From: Tomitella gaofuii
GTDB taxonomy: Bacteria > Actinomycetota > Actinomycetes > Mycobacteriales > Mycobacteriaceae
DNA length: 64,000 nucleotides
Direction of reading: 5' to 3'
Assembly (NCBI RefSeq): GCF_014126825.1
Contig: NZ_CP059900.1
Span: forward strand, 3,176,954 to 3,240,953
Under the pieces are notes generated by a model. The model was not told the DNA's origin, ran no database searches, and saw nothing but the letters and a program-made list of their open reading frames with translations. The position numbers were made by a program, and so were the translations under genes. This document shows positions 32,701 through 41,056 of the stretch, one piece after another (within the stretch, counting starts at the first letter, position 1; every line of letters begins with the position of its first letter).

Positions 32701-34913
32701 GAGAACCGCGCCTGACGCAGGTACCGGCCGTAGGCGCGCAGCATCGCCGCTTCGCGCCAGCCGATGCCCGCGCGCATGACCAGCTCGTCGAAGCGGTCGG
32801 TCTCCGCCCGCTCGTTCCACACCGCCTCGAAGGCCTCCAGGAACCGGCGGCCCACGTCGCCCTCGGGGGTGATGTCGCCGCGGGTCCTCAGATCCTCCAC
32901 CACCACGATGCCGAACGAGTAGACCCAACACCGGGCCCCGTCCGGCCGCACCAACGGGTAGGGCCGCTCGAAGATCACGTCGACGCCCAGGCTCTGCAGC
33001 ACGGGGACGATCCGGCTCAGCGAAATCCCCCTGCGCGCCAGGTAGATCATCAGGCGCCACTGCCCGGCGCGCCTGCGCGGGTCGCGGCGCCAGGCGGCGT
33101 GGATCGCGCCCGGCTCCAGCGACTGCAGCACGTCGATGTCCTCGGCCGCGTCGGCCGCCGTGAAGTCCTCCTTGTACGAGTCCGGGAACGCGCGGGCGTA
33201 CCGGCGCACCAGTGCCCGGCCCGCCGCGGTCTCCCCCGATTTCTCCATCAGCGCGTCGTCCCAGCTGCGGGTCAGTTCGGCCAGCCGCTCCTGGATCTCC
33301 AGCACGCGCCGCGCGCTCACGTCCAGACCGTCGTGCCCGTCTCCGTGCTCGTCCCACGCCGCCGGCGCCTGGATGGTGTAGTGCACCATCGCCAGCGCCG
33401 ACTCGGTGATCCGCGCACTGTAGTCGGCGTCGGTGCCGCCGAGCTCGTCCAGCAGCACGTCGCGCATCGCCAGCCGCGTGGTGGTCGTGTACCGGTCACG
33501 CGGCAGGTATACGAGCGCAGAGATGAACCGCCCGTTGCGGTCCCCCCGCAGGAACAGCCGCACGCCGCGGCGCACACCCAGGTCCAGCACCTCGTCCACC
33601 ACGTGCAGCAGCTGCGCGGTGGACGTCGCGAACATCTCGGTGCGCGGATACGACTCGATGATCTCGACGATCGACTGCCCGTTGAAGCTGTCGACGGCGT
33701 ACCCTGACCTGTCGAGGACGCTGCGCGCCCGACGGCCCAGCACCGGGATGTCGAAGACGCTCTGGTGCATCGCCGACATGGTGAAGACGCCGAGGAACCG
33801 ATGCTCCCCGCGCAGCCGTCCCCCCTCGTCGTACACGCGCACACCCACGTAGAACGGGTGCAGCACGTGCATCGCGATGGTCGACGACTGCCCCTGCGTC
33901 AGCGTCAGCAACTGCGCCGCGGCGGCACCGTCGGGCGCGGCCGCGTCCTTGCCGGCGCCGGTGACCACGCGCAGGCGCGCATCGGTGAACTCGCCCGAAT
34001 GGAACACCCCCAGCCCCGTCCCGGGCACCGCGGTCTGCACGGCGGTCGACCCCGCACCGTCCGGCGCATCAGCGGCGGGGGCCTCGTCGTCGGAGGCCTC
34101 GTCGTCGGAGGCCTCGTCGTCGGGGGCATCGTCGGGGTCCACGACGTACCGGCGGTAGCCGAGCAACGCCAGATGCCCCGAGGACATCCACCGCAGCAGC
34201 TCGGCGCTCTCGCGGGCGGCGGTCTCGTCCGCCGTGCCGATGCCGCGGCCGTGCTCGACGTCGTCGGCGACGGCGCCCATGATGTCGTGCATCGCCGTGG
34301 TGTCCTCCACGACCCATCCGATGTCGGCGAGCAGCGCGCGCACCCTGTGCTCGACATCGCGGCGCAGGTCGGGAGGCAGGCCGGTGAGCTCGAGGTGGAT
34401 CCAGGACTCCACCCGCCCGCCGTCGTCGCCCCCGCTCGGCGTGCGGCCGTGCGCATTCCGCTCAGACGCGGTTCCACGATTCTCGCGCGTGGTCGCGTCG
34501 CCCTCGATGGCGGCCAGTCGCCCGCCCCCGTCGCGGCGCACCCGCAGGATGGGATGGACGATGTGGTCGACCGCGATCCCCGTGCTGCCGAGCAGGGCGA
34601 TCAGCGACTCCACGAGGAACGGCGCGTCGTCGGTGACCACCTGCAGCACCGCGCCCGCCGGGTGCTCGCCGGACGTTTCCGGCCCGTCGCCGGCATCGGG
34701 CAGCAGGCGCAGACTCACCAGCGCCTCACCCGCCGCGCGCGTAAGGCCCACGCGGACGTGATGCCTGGCCATCTCGGAATCGAGGCGCCCCGGCACGCCG
34801 ATCCCCTCGTGCGTCTGCCGGTAGCGGGCGGTCAGCGCCGCGACCGCGTCGCCGAGCACGCCGTCAAGGTCGCCGCCGACAGCCGCGTCCGCGCCGGAAT
34901 CTCCCAGCCCCAT
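29781..34913 (-). CDS. gdh: Large NAD-dependent glutamate dehydrogenase
   Basis: This 1,710-residue enzyme of the L-180 class converts glutamate to 2-oxoglutarate and ammonia with NAD. The N-terminal half holds regulatory (ACT-like) segments (VVTDDAPFLVESLIALL). The catalytic core reads GAVARGGLRWSDRREDFR, VPLGAKGGFVVKRP with the lysine, then ADKGTASFSDIANGVA, and the NAD fold with GVGDMSGDVFGNG. Length is slightly above mycobacterial homologues (about 1,620), partly because of an acidic insert coded by a 15-bp tandem repeat at 34081-34125. ATG 34913 has GGAGGTGA five bases upstream, one of the best ribosome sites in the window. In mycobacteria this enzyme is controlled by GarA; no garA is in the window. 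Confidence 0.95.
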   Translation of the reverse strand: MGLGDSGADAAVGGDLDGVLGDAVAALTARYRQTHEGIGVPGRLDSEMARHHVRVGLTRAAGEALVSLRLLPDAGDGPETSGEHPAGAVLQVVTDDAPFLVESLIALLGSTGIAVDHIVHPILRVRRDGGGRLAAIEGDATTRENRGTASERNAHGRTPSGGDDGGRVESWIHLELTGLPPDLRRDVEHRVRALLADIGWVVEDTTAMHDIMGAVADDVEHGRGIGTADETAARESAELLRWMSSGHLALLGYRRYVVDPDDAPDDEASDDEASDDEAPAADAPDGAGSTAVQTAVPGTGLGVFHSGEFTDARLRVVTGAGKDAAAPDGAAAAQLLTLTQGQSSTIAMHVLHPFYVGVRVYDEGGRLRGEHRFLGVFTMSAMHQSVFDIPVLGRRARSVLDRSGYAVDSFNGQSIVEIIESYPRTEMFATSTAQLLHVVDEVLDLGVRRGVRLFLRGDRNGRFISALVYLPRDRYTTTTRLAMRDVLLDELGGTDADYSARITESALAMVHYTIQAPAAWDEHGDGHDGLDVSARRVLEIQERLAELTRSWDDALMEKSGETAAGRALVRRYARAFPDSYKEDFTAADAAEDIDVLQSLEPGAIHAAWRRDPRRRAGQWRLMIYLARRGISLSRIVPVLQSLGVDVIFERPYPLVRPDGARCWVYSFGIVVVEDLRTRGDITPEGDVGRRFLEAFEAVWNERAETDRFDELVMRAGIGWREAAMLRAYGRYLRQARFSYSLEHIQNVLCDNPEVVRSLVELFRARFTPGPEGDGDGPDGDDQRAADAARRDRSEQIAAAVSDELDRILSIDTDRVLRAFLHLMAGTVRTNYYMLDGQGRPRQAMSFKLAAQEIPELPRPRPMFEVYVYSPRVAGVHLRYGAVARGGLRWSDRREDFRTEVLGLVKAQAVKNAVIVPLGAKGGFVVKRPPAATGDAAADRDALRAEGIACYTAFIGGLLDVTDNLDTTTGRAVPPPRVVRHDGDDTYLVVAADKGTASFSDIANGVAADYGYWLGDAFASGGSSGYDHKEMGITARGAWESVRRHFRESGVDTQTQDFTAVGVGDMSGDVFGNGMLCSEHIRLVAAFDHRHIFVDPNPSAAAGFAERRRLYALPRSSWADYDTSQISAGGGVWPRTSKAIPVGPQMRAALGLADDVTELPAPELVRAVLLAPVDLLWNGGIGTYVKARAETDADVGDKANDAVRVDGADLRVRVVGEGGNLGVTQHGRIEYAQRGGPDGAGGAINTDAIDNSAGVDSSDHEVNIKILLRHAIDAGRLRVGDRDALLASMTDDVASMVLADNISQNRVLGADRRQATAMVRVYQRMVDWLETHAGMDRAIEGLPGPDEFDRREETGEGLTSPELSVLLAYVKLAMKRELLAGSLPESAVLARRLPGYFPAVLRERFAPDIADHPLRREIIATVVANDVVDRAGITFMFRLGELAGAGVGDAVRAFLTVESVFGLQQLWERIDAADISARTADHLTLVTRRLVDRASRWLLANRPQPLQVAAEIRRFEKQIAALTPLVPQVVGGAARTRYEERAAELAQAGVPPELARDVAGQLDRFALLDICTTAEVLECDAEEVTRVYFALAERLRMDDFQVAVSELARGDRWHALARLTLREDLYSAMRMLTEDVLRGGEPGEDPPTMIREWESGNTSRIGRARMMLAEIAERGRPDLASLSVAARQFRSMVGVSTVRPDPPRPSGTSDG
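34081..34125. repeat. Three 15-bp tandem repeats inside gdh
   Basis: The unit GCCTCGTCGTCGGAG occurs twice exactly and a third time with one change. It encodes DDEAS repeats on the minus strand and keeps the frame, so copy number can vary without breaking the gene. Confidence 0.9.
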
Positions 34914-35047
34914 CGCGATCACCTCCCGCGGTCCGATGCGCACGGTAGGGGTTGCCTCGACCGTATGCCGCACCGGAGACGTTCGCGCGAAGTTCGACGG
35001 CCCCGGCCGCCGAAGCGGTCCGGGGCCATCGATGCGAGCGAAGAGGC

Positions 35048-35458
35048 TCAGGCGTCGAGGATCCGCTCCGTCAGCATCGCCCGGACGTCGTCGGGGATCG
35101 GGCGGGAGGTCTCCGTCTCCAGGTCCACCGCCACGGCCACGGCGTCGACGGTGGAGTAGAGGTTCCCCTGCGGATCGCGGATCCGGTGGCGCAGCGTGAA
35201 TGAGCTCGTGCCCACCTTGAGCACCCATACGTCGACGTCGACGCCCTCGGCCGTGTAGTGCAGCGAGCGCTCGAAGTCCACCTCGATCCTGCGCACCACG
35301 ATCGGGCCGATGGAGTGCGCCGCGGTGCCGCCGATCTCGCCCAGGAACCGCAGGCGCGCCTCCTGTGCGTATTCGAGGTACATCACGTTGTTGATGTGCC
35401 CCAGCTGGTCGCTGTCGCCCCAGCGCAGCTGCAGGCGCACGCGGTACGGCTCAGTCAC
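35048..35458 (-). CDS. Acyl-CoA thioesterase, hot-dog fold (second copy)
   Basis: This 136-residue 4HBT family protein has the motif RWGDSDQLGHINNVMYLEYAQ in its N-terminal third, matching the active-site aspartate and HINN of acyl-CoA thioesterases. GTG 35458 was chosen because GAGGGG is just upstream and only eight bases separate it from the EttA stop. It lies between ettA and gdh on the same strand. Confidence 0.9.
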   Translation of the reverse strand: MTEPYRVRLQLRWGDSDQLGHINNVMYLEYAQEARLRFLGEIGGTAAHSIGPIVVRRIEVDFERSLHYTAEGVDVDVWVLKVGTSSFTLRHRIRDPQGNLYSTVDAVAVAVDLETETSRPIPDDVRAMLTERILDA

Positions 35459-35466
35459 CGTGCCCC

Positions 35467-37140
35467 TCAGTCCCTGGTCAGCTTGCGATAGGTGACGCGG
35501 TGCGGGCGCGACGCGTCCACGCCCAGGCGCTCGGTCTTGTTGGCCTCGTACCCCTCGAAGTTGCCCTCGTACCAGTACCACTGGCCCTCGGCGACGTTGC
35601 CCTCCCACGCCAGGATATGGGTGCAGGTGCGGTCCAGGAACCACCTGTCGTGCGAGATCACCACGGCGCAGCCCGGGAACGATTCGAGCGCGTTCTCCAG
35701 CGAGCCGAGCGTCTCCACGTCCAGGTCGTTGGTGGGCTCGTCGAGGAGGATCAGGTTGCCGCCCTCTTTGAGGGTGAGCGCCAGGTTCAGCCGGTTCCGC
35801 TCACCTCCGGAGAGCACACCCGCCGGCTTCTGCTGGTCCGGACCCTTGAATCCGAACGCGCTCACGTAGGCGCGCGAGGGCATCTCGTTCTGGCCCACCT
35901 CGATGTAGTCGAGGCCGTCGGAGACCACCTCGAACACCGTCTTCTTGGGGTCGATGTTCTCGCGGCCCTGATCCACGTAGCTGAGCCTGACCGTCTCGCC
36001 CACCTTGACGGTGCCGCTGTCCGGCTCCTCGAGGCCCACGATGGTCTTGAACAGGGTGGTCTTGCCCACGCCGTTGGGGCCGATGACGCCGACGATGCCG
36101 TTGCGCGGCAGCGTGAACGAGAGGTCCTTGATCAGGGTCCGGTCGCCGAAGCCCTTGGTGAGATTGTCGACCTCCACCACCACGTCGCCCAGGCGCGGGG
36201 GCGTGGGGATCTGGATCTCCTCGAAGTCCAGCTTGCGGAGCTTGTCCGCCTCGTCCGCCATCTGCTCGTAGCGCTGCAGGCGGGCCTTGTTCTTGGCCTG
36301 GCGGGCCTTCGCGCCGGAGCGCACCCAGGCGAGCTCCTCCTTGAGGCGGCGCTGCAGCTTCTGGTCCTTCTTGCCCTGCACCTCGAGGCGCTCGGCCTTC
36401 TTCTCCAGGTAGGTCGAGTAGTTGCCCTCGTACGGGTGCAGCTTGCCGCGGTCGACCTCGCAGATCCACTGCGCCACGTGGTCGAGGAAGTAGCGGTCGT
36501 GTGTGACGGCGAGCACGGCGCCCGGATAGCTCGCCAGGTGCTGCTCGAGCCACAGCACCGACTCCGCGTCCAAGTGGTTGGTCGGCTCGTCGAGCAGGAG
36601 CAGGTCCGGCTTGCTCAGCAGCAGCTTGCACAGCGCGACGCGACGGCGTTCGCCGCCGGACAGGTGCGTGACGGGCTCGTCGCCGGCCGGGCAGCGCAGG
36701 GCATCCATGGCCTGCTCGAGCTGCGAGTCCAGATCCCAGGCGTCGGCATGGTCGAGCTCCTCTTGGAGCTTGCCCATCTCCTCCATGAGCTCGTCCGAGT
36801 AGTCGGTGGCCATGAGCTCGGCGATCTCGTTGAAGCGGTCCAGCTTCACCTTGATCTCGCCGAGGCCCTCCTCGACGTTCTGCTTGACCGTCTTCTCCTC
36901 ATTGAGCGGCGGCTCCTGCTGCAGGATGCCCACGGTGGCGCCCGGGTCCAGGAACGCCTCGCCGTTGCTGGGCTGGTCCAGCCCGGCCATGATCTTGAGG
37001 ATGCTGGACTTGCCGGCGCCGTTGGGGCCGACGACGCCGATCTTGGCGCCGGGGTAGAAGCTCATCGTGACGTCGTCGAGGATGACTTTGTCACCGTGCG
37101 CCTTGCGCACCTTCTTCATGGTGTAGATGAACTCCGACAC
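35467..37140 (-). CDS. ettA: Energy-dependent translational throttle protein EttA, ABC-F ATPase
   Basis: This 557-residue protein has two ABC domains and no membrane segment. It binds the ribosomal E site and controls entry into elongation according to ATP/ADP. Walker A motifs are GPNGAGKSS and GPNGVGKTT; signatures are LSGGERRRVAL and LSGGERNRLNL; Walker B boxes are LLLLDEPTNHLD and LILLDEPTNDLD. A charged linker (KKDQKLQRRLKEELAWVRSG) separates the domains, as in EttA. GTG 37140 was chosen over 37146 because GGGAG sits seven bases upstream and the N-terminus then reads MSEFIYTM. M. tuberculosis Rv2477c is the counterpart. Confidence 0.96.
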   Translation of the reverse strand: MSEFIYTMKKVRKAHGDKVILDDVTMSFYPGAKIGVVGPNGAGKSSILKIMAGLDQPSNGEAFLDPGATVGILQQEPPLNEEKTVKQNVEEGLGEIKVKLDRFNEIAELMATDYSDELMEEMGKLQEELDHADAWDLDSQLEQAMDALRCPAGDEPVTHLSGGERRRVALCKLLLSKPDLLLLDEPTNHLDAESVLWLEQHLASYPGAVLAVTHDRYFLDHVAQWICEVDRGKLHPYEGNYSTYLEKKAERLEVQGKKDQKLQRRLKEELAWVRSGAKARQAKNKARLQRYEQMADEADKLRKLDFEEIQIPTPPRLGDVVVEVDNLTKGFGDRTLIKDLSFTLPRNGIVGVIGPNGVGKTTLFKTIVGLEEPDSGTVKVGETVRLSYVDQGRENIDPKKTVFEVVSDGLDYIEVGQNEMPSRAYVSAFGFKGPDQQKPAGVLSGGERNRLNLALTLKEGGNLILLDEPTNDLDVETLGSLENALESFPGCAVVISHDRWFLDRTCTHILAWEGNVAEGQWYWYEGNFEGYEANKTERLGVDASRPHRVTYRKLTRD

Positions 37141-37397
37141 CTGCACACTCCCAACTGGGCTCTACGCCATACGGGGCCTACTGCGCCCTACTGATCTTCT
37201 GCCACCGGGCACTCCGCGGCGCCGTTCCGGCCGGCCCGCCGACGTCGCCTGCTCCCCCGGTGTCCGTGACCGCACGCGGACGGCCACCCGGGTCGCCACC
37301 CTACCGTGCCCGCGCAGCCCGCCGCCCGGCCGGATTCCGCGGCGAGACGCCCGTCTCAGCGCGGAACCCGGCCCCGTCGGCCCGCGTCAACGGGATC

Positions 37398-37919
37398 TCA
37401 CGCCTCCACCGGCTCCGCCTCGCGGGGCACGTCCGGGGCCTCCGGAAGCCCTGCGTAGCCCGCCGCGCCCGGGTCCCGCTCCGGCGCCGCGCGTGTCCCT
37501 TCCTCTTCCCGAGCGGGGTGGACACCGCCGGGCTCCGCTACGTCCCCGGGCCCACTCCGGCGCTGCTGGTCGACGCGCTCCGCGAGGCATCGCGCCAGGT
37601 CCAGCCCCACGGAGACCGCACGCATCTCCATGACGCTGCGCCGCTGGCCCTCCTGCGTCGTGTACTCGCGCAGACGCACCGGGCCGTGCGCGATCACCGG
37701 CGCCCCCCTGACCACGCCGAGCGCGACACCGTTGACGAGGCGGCGCCAGCAATTCACCGTGAGGAACAGCGAACTGCCGTCGCGCCAGCTCTTGTCCTCC
37801 TCGGACCAGTACCGCGCCGTGCTGCCCAACCGGAAGCTCACGACCTCCCCCGCCGGCGTATCGCGCCGGTCCGGCTTGTTCGCCACGTTCCCGATCACCG
37901 TCATGTACGTCTCGAACAC
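37398..37919 (-). CDS. Single-stranded DNA-binding protein paralogue (SSBb type)
   Basis: This 173-residue protein carries an OB-fold at residues 1-110 with the SSB pattern MFETYMTVIGNVANKPDRR, SFRLGSTARYW and SLFLTVNCWRRLVNGV. The C-terminal tail is proline/glycine/glutamate-rich and lacks the DDDIPF-type tip of housekeeping SSB, which fits the paralogue SSBb (Rv2478c position). It probably acts in recombination or stress repair. GTG 37919 has GGAGGGGG about nine bases upstream. Confidence 0.88.
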   Translation of the reverse strand: MFETYMTVIGNVANKPDRRDTPAGEVVSFRLGSTARYWSEEDKSWRDGSSLFLTVNCWRRLVNGVALGVVRGAPVIAHGPVRLREYTTQEGQRRSVMEMRAVSVGLDLARCLAERVDQQRRSGPGDVAEPGGVHPAREEEGTRAAPERDPGAAGYAGLPEAPDVPREAEPVEA

Positions 37920-38127
37920 GCGCGAGACCCCCTCCCCTCAAACCGGTCCGCGCCGTGCGGCCGGGACGCCCGCGCGGACGCCGCCTACGACGATGCCGCA
38001 CGCCGACGACAGCACAGGCCCGTTCTGCCCGCGACACCGCCCGGTCTGGGGATAACTCCGCGGCTGTGGACAACCCTGCGCACGGACTTGACTCCCGGGC
38101 GCGCGGGGTGCTCACGCCGGCAGCGGG

Positions 38128-40290
38128 TCACGTCGGACGGGTGGCGCCATCCTCAGCGGGATTGTTCGCGCCGTCCCGTTGCGCCGCGTCGTCCGCGTGG
38201 TCGCGTCGCGCCAGCTCCTGGAACATCGCGTTGTACGACTCCAGCTCGGCGTCGTGATCGCGCTCCTCACGCCGGTCGTGCTGCCGTGCCCTGCGCTGAT
38301 CCGACCGGGACCATTGCACGCCCAGTGCCGCCATGATCAGCAGCAGCGGCAGCTCGCCGGACGCCCACGTGATGCCGCCGCCGGTCTGCTGGTCACGCAG
38401 CAGATCCGTCACCCACGGCAGGTTCAGACCGTGGTAGAAGTCGTAGCCCATCACCGTGTCGGTCATCATCAGCGCGATGCCGAAGAACGCGTGCAGCGGC
38501 AGCGTCGCCATCACCACACCCAGCCTGGTGACCGGCTCGAGCCTGCGCGGGGCCGGGTCCACCCCCAGCACGACGTAGTAGAACAGGTAGCCGCTGAGCA
38601 GGAAGTGCAGGTTCATCAGCACGTGCCCGGTGTGGGTGGACACGATGTCGCCGAAGATGGGCGTCAGGTACAGCCCGTAGAACCCGCTGACGAAGATCAC
38701 CGCGGCCACTACGGGATGCGTCAGAAAACGGGAGACGGGGCTGTGCAGCGCCGCCAGCAACCATTCGCGCAGCCCGGGCACGCCGTCCTTGCCCGCCGGC
38801 TTCAGCGCGCGCAACGCCAGCGTCATCGGCGCGCCGAGCACCAGCAGGACCGGGACCAGCATCGACATCACCATGTGCGCGCCCATGTGCACGCTGAACA
38901 TGGCCATCGTGTAGCGCCCCACCCCGGAACTCGTGGTGAACAGCAACAGGAATGCGCCGGCCAGCCAGGCGATGGTGCGGCCCACCGGCCAGGCGATGCC
39001 GCGCGAACGCAGCCTGCGCACGGCCAGCAGGTAGACCACCGCGATGACGATGGCGGCGGTGCCGTACAGCAGGTCGAAGCGCCAGTCGAACAGCAGGCGC
39101 ATCAGGGTCGGGGGGCCGTCGAGGGTGTACCCCAGCAGCACCTCCTGAATGCTCAGCTCGCGCCCAGGGGGCGGCGGCGGGGCCCCGCCCAAGGCCACCG
39201 CCAGCCCGAAGGTCGCAGAGAACACCATCACCTCGACGGTGGCCAGCCGCACCAGAGGCCGCCGGGCCGACGCGTCACGCTGCAAGGCCCGCACCGACAC
39301 CCGCCGCTGTTGCAGGCCGATGCCCGCCAGCACGACGAGCGCTGCGGCCTTGCCGACGATCATCCAGCCGTAGGTGGTGCTGAACAGGTCCGACGGTGTG
39401 ACCCGCACGAGCGCGTTGATCACGCCACTGACTGCGATGACGATGAGCGCCACCGTGGCGACGTGCGAATAGCGCCGGACGACGACGTCGGTGTACTTGC
39501 CCTTGCGCCGTGCGTGCGCGAGCACCGCGAACAGTCCGCCCGCCCACAGCGACGCCGCCACCAGGTGCAGCACGAGAGAGTTGGTGGCCATGTCGTGGTT
39601 GCCGCCCGAGCCGGAGTGCCCAGTGATCGCGAGCGGCATCAGCGTGAGGATGCTCAGCGCGAGCAGCGGCGGTGTCCAACCCCAGCGCAGAATCAGCCGG
39701 CAGCCGATGGCCAGCACGACCGCGAAGATCGCCACCCACAGCCAGGCGCGTGACGCCTCCACCTGTTCGATGCCGCTCAGCGCGTTGTCCGGGAGCATCG
39801 CCTCTGTGAACGGGCGGCCGGACACCTCCGACAGCTGCAGCGGGATCATCAGCAGGGCCACCGCGGCCCAGACGATCGCCGCGACGGATGCCGTGCGCAC
39901 CGCCCGATATCCGTCGACGTCGAGGATTCCGTTGCGCTGCGGCGGCGCCAGGAACGCCGCGAGCAGGAGCGAGCCGATCGCGACGACGGCGGAGATCTCC
40001 CCCGCCGCGCGCAGCACCGGGATGCCGTAGTCGGTGACCGCACCGGCACTCGCGATGCCGAGTGCGCTGAGCTTGGCCGTCAGCGACAGGCTCGAGAGCA
40101 TCGCCGCGACGAGCGCCGCGATGCCCGCGCACACCACGACCAGGCCGCCGATCGACCCTCCGCGGGATCCGGGCCGCGGCCCGGCGGGCGCGCCGGTGGT
40201 CGTGTCGTCGGGGGCGGGTGCGGACGGGTCCTTCCCGGGCGACTCCGGGTCGCGCGAGTCCGGAGTCGAGACGAGGTCGGACGTAGCCAT
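38128..40290 (-). CDS. CopD/CtaG fusion membrane protein (copper handling, cytochrome oxidase assembly)
   Basis: This 720-residue polytopic protein has about 14 hydrophobic helices. The N-terminal half, after a 45-residue cytoplasmic tail, carries a CopD-like domain (LVLHLVAASLWAGGLFAVLA, VSGVINALVRVTPSDLF). The C-terminal half is a CtaG/DUF1404-type domain (MFSVHMGAHMVMSMLVPVLLVLGAP, HTGHVLMNLHFLLSGYLFYY) rich in histidines and methionines. The fusion occurs in actinobacteria (for example Rv0102). The end is charged and cytoplasmic. ATG 40290 is the most plausible start though its ribosome site is weak. Confidence 0.9.
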   Translation of the reverse strand: MATSDLVSTPDSRDPESPGKDPSAPAPDDTTTGAPAGPRPGSRGGSIGGLVVVCAGIAALVAAMLSSLSLTAKLSALGIASAGAVTDYGIPVLRAAGEISAVVAIGSLLLAAFLAPPQRNGILDVDGYRAVRTASVAAIVWAAVALLMIPLQLSEVSGRPFTEAMLPDNALSGIEQVEASRAWLWVAIFAVVLAIGCRLILRWGWTPPLLALSILTLMPLAITGHSGSGGNHDMATNSLVLHLVAASLWAGGLFAVLAHARRKGKYTDVVVRRYSHVATVALIVIAVSGVINALVRVTPSDLFSTTYGWMIVGKAAALVVLAGIGLQQRRVSVRALQRDASARRPLVRLATVEVMVFSATFGLAVALGGAPPPPPGRELSIQEVLLGYTLDGPPTLMRLLFDWRFDLLYGTAAIVIAVVYLLAVRRLRSRGIAWPVGRTIAWLAGAFLLLFTTSSGVGRYTMAMFSVHMGAHMVMSMLVPVLLVLGAPMTLALRALKPAGKDGVPGLREWLLAALHSPVSRFLTHPVVAAVIFVSGFYGLYLTPIFGDIVSTHTGHVLMNLHFLLSGYLFYYVVLGVDPAPRRLEPVTRLGVVMATLPLHAFFGIALMMTDTVMGYDFYHGLNLPWVTDLLRDQQTGGGITWASGELPLLLIMAALGVQWSRSDQRRARQHDRREERDHDAELESYNAMFQELARRDHADDAAQRDGANNPAEDGATRPT

Positions 40291-40415
40291 GCCTACAGGG
40301 TAAGCGGCTCCGCAATGCGCGCCACCTGCGAGGGGATCCCGGGTAGTCCCCGTCACCATGGACGTTTCGCGACCCCGCGTAGAATCTCGACTCGTCCCGG
40401 GACCGCTCGGGGCCG

Positions 40416-40489
40416 GCCTCCGTAGCTCAGGTGGATAGAGCAAGAGCCTTCTAATCTCTAGGTCGCAGGTTCGAGTCCTGCCGGGGGCG
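40416..40489 (+). tRNA. tRNA-Arg (anticodon TCT)
   Basis: The acceptor GCCTCCG pairs with CGGGGGC, the anticodon loop CTTCTAA gives TCT, and the T loop is GGTTCGAGTCC. CCA is not encoded. It is oriented away from the CopD/CtaG gene. Confidence 0.93.
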
Positions 40490-40699
40490 CCGTATCGTTG
40501 CAGGTGAGGCGGTGCATCTACCGTCCACCCTGCACGATGTGCCGCAGGAAAGCCGTTCGATCCGCCGTAAGCCCGCACCGACCGGCCCCGGCTCCCCCCT
40601 GTTCTCGCGATCCTCCCGGTGGAACCGCCGGCCGCGCCGCCGCGTCGTAGTAGTGGACGGCGCCGCGGGGGGTGGTGCCGTCGATGGGGGGAGGCCGTA

Positions 40700-41056
40700 G
40701 TGGGACCGAAGGATCCAGCCGGAACCGACACCGGGACGAGAACAGGTGACGCGCTGCTCAGCGTGGACGTGGATGCGCTCCGCGCCTTCGCGGCGTCGGC
40801 GTCGGAGGAATCGGCGGCCGTGGGGTCGATCGAGTCCGCGGCGCGGGTGTCCGCCGCCGCCGAGGCGCTCGCGGGGTCGGCCGTCGGCGCGGCGCTCGCG
40901 CGGGCGGCCAGGCCGCTCCGCGAGGCGCACCGCGCGTTCGCCGGAGACCTGTCCGGGATGGCCCGCTCGGCCTCCTCCAATGCCGACGACTTCACGCAGG
41001 CCGAAGAGACGATCGCCGGGGCCATGGCCTGGCCGACGGACGGGGGCACCCGATGA
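40700..41056 (+). CDS. Small helical protein, possible type VII secretion (WXG100-like) partner
   Basis: This 118-residue alanine/serine-rich protein is almost entirely helical by composition (VDVDALRAFAASASEESAAV, then REAHRAFAGDLSGMARSASS), the size and pattern of ESX/WXG100-type proteins, though a WxG turn is not visible. GTG 40700 has GGAGG five bases upstream. The stop overlaps the start of the next gene as ATGA, so translation is coupled. I infer a secreted or chaperone-like partner of the following hydrolase; no ESX core gene is in the window. Confidence 0.6.
   Translation: MGPKDPAGTDTGTRTGDALLSVDVDALRAFAASASEESAAVGSIESAARVSAAAEALAGSAVGAALARAARPLREAHRAFAGDLSGMARSASSNADDFTQAEETIAGAMAWPTDGGTR

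Noticed and set aside
31644-33707. A 687-codon plus-strand frame opposite gdh
   Set aside because: Arginine/valine/histidine-rich antisense shadow of glutamate dehydrogenase with no motif.
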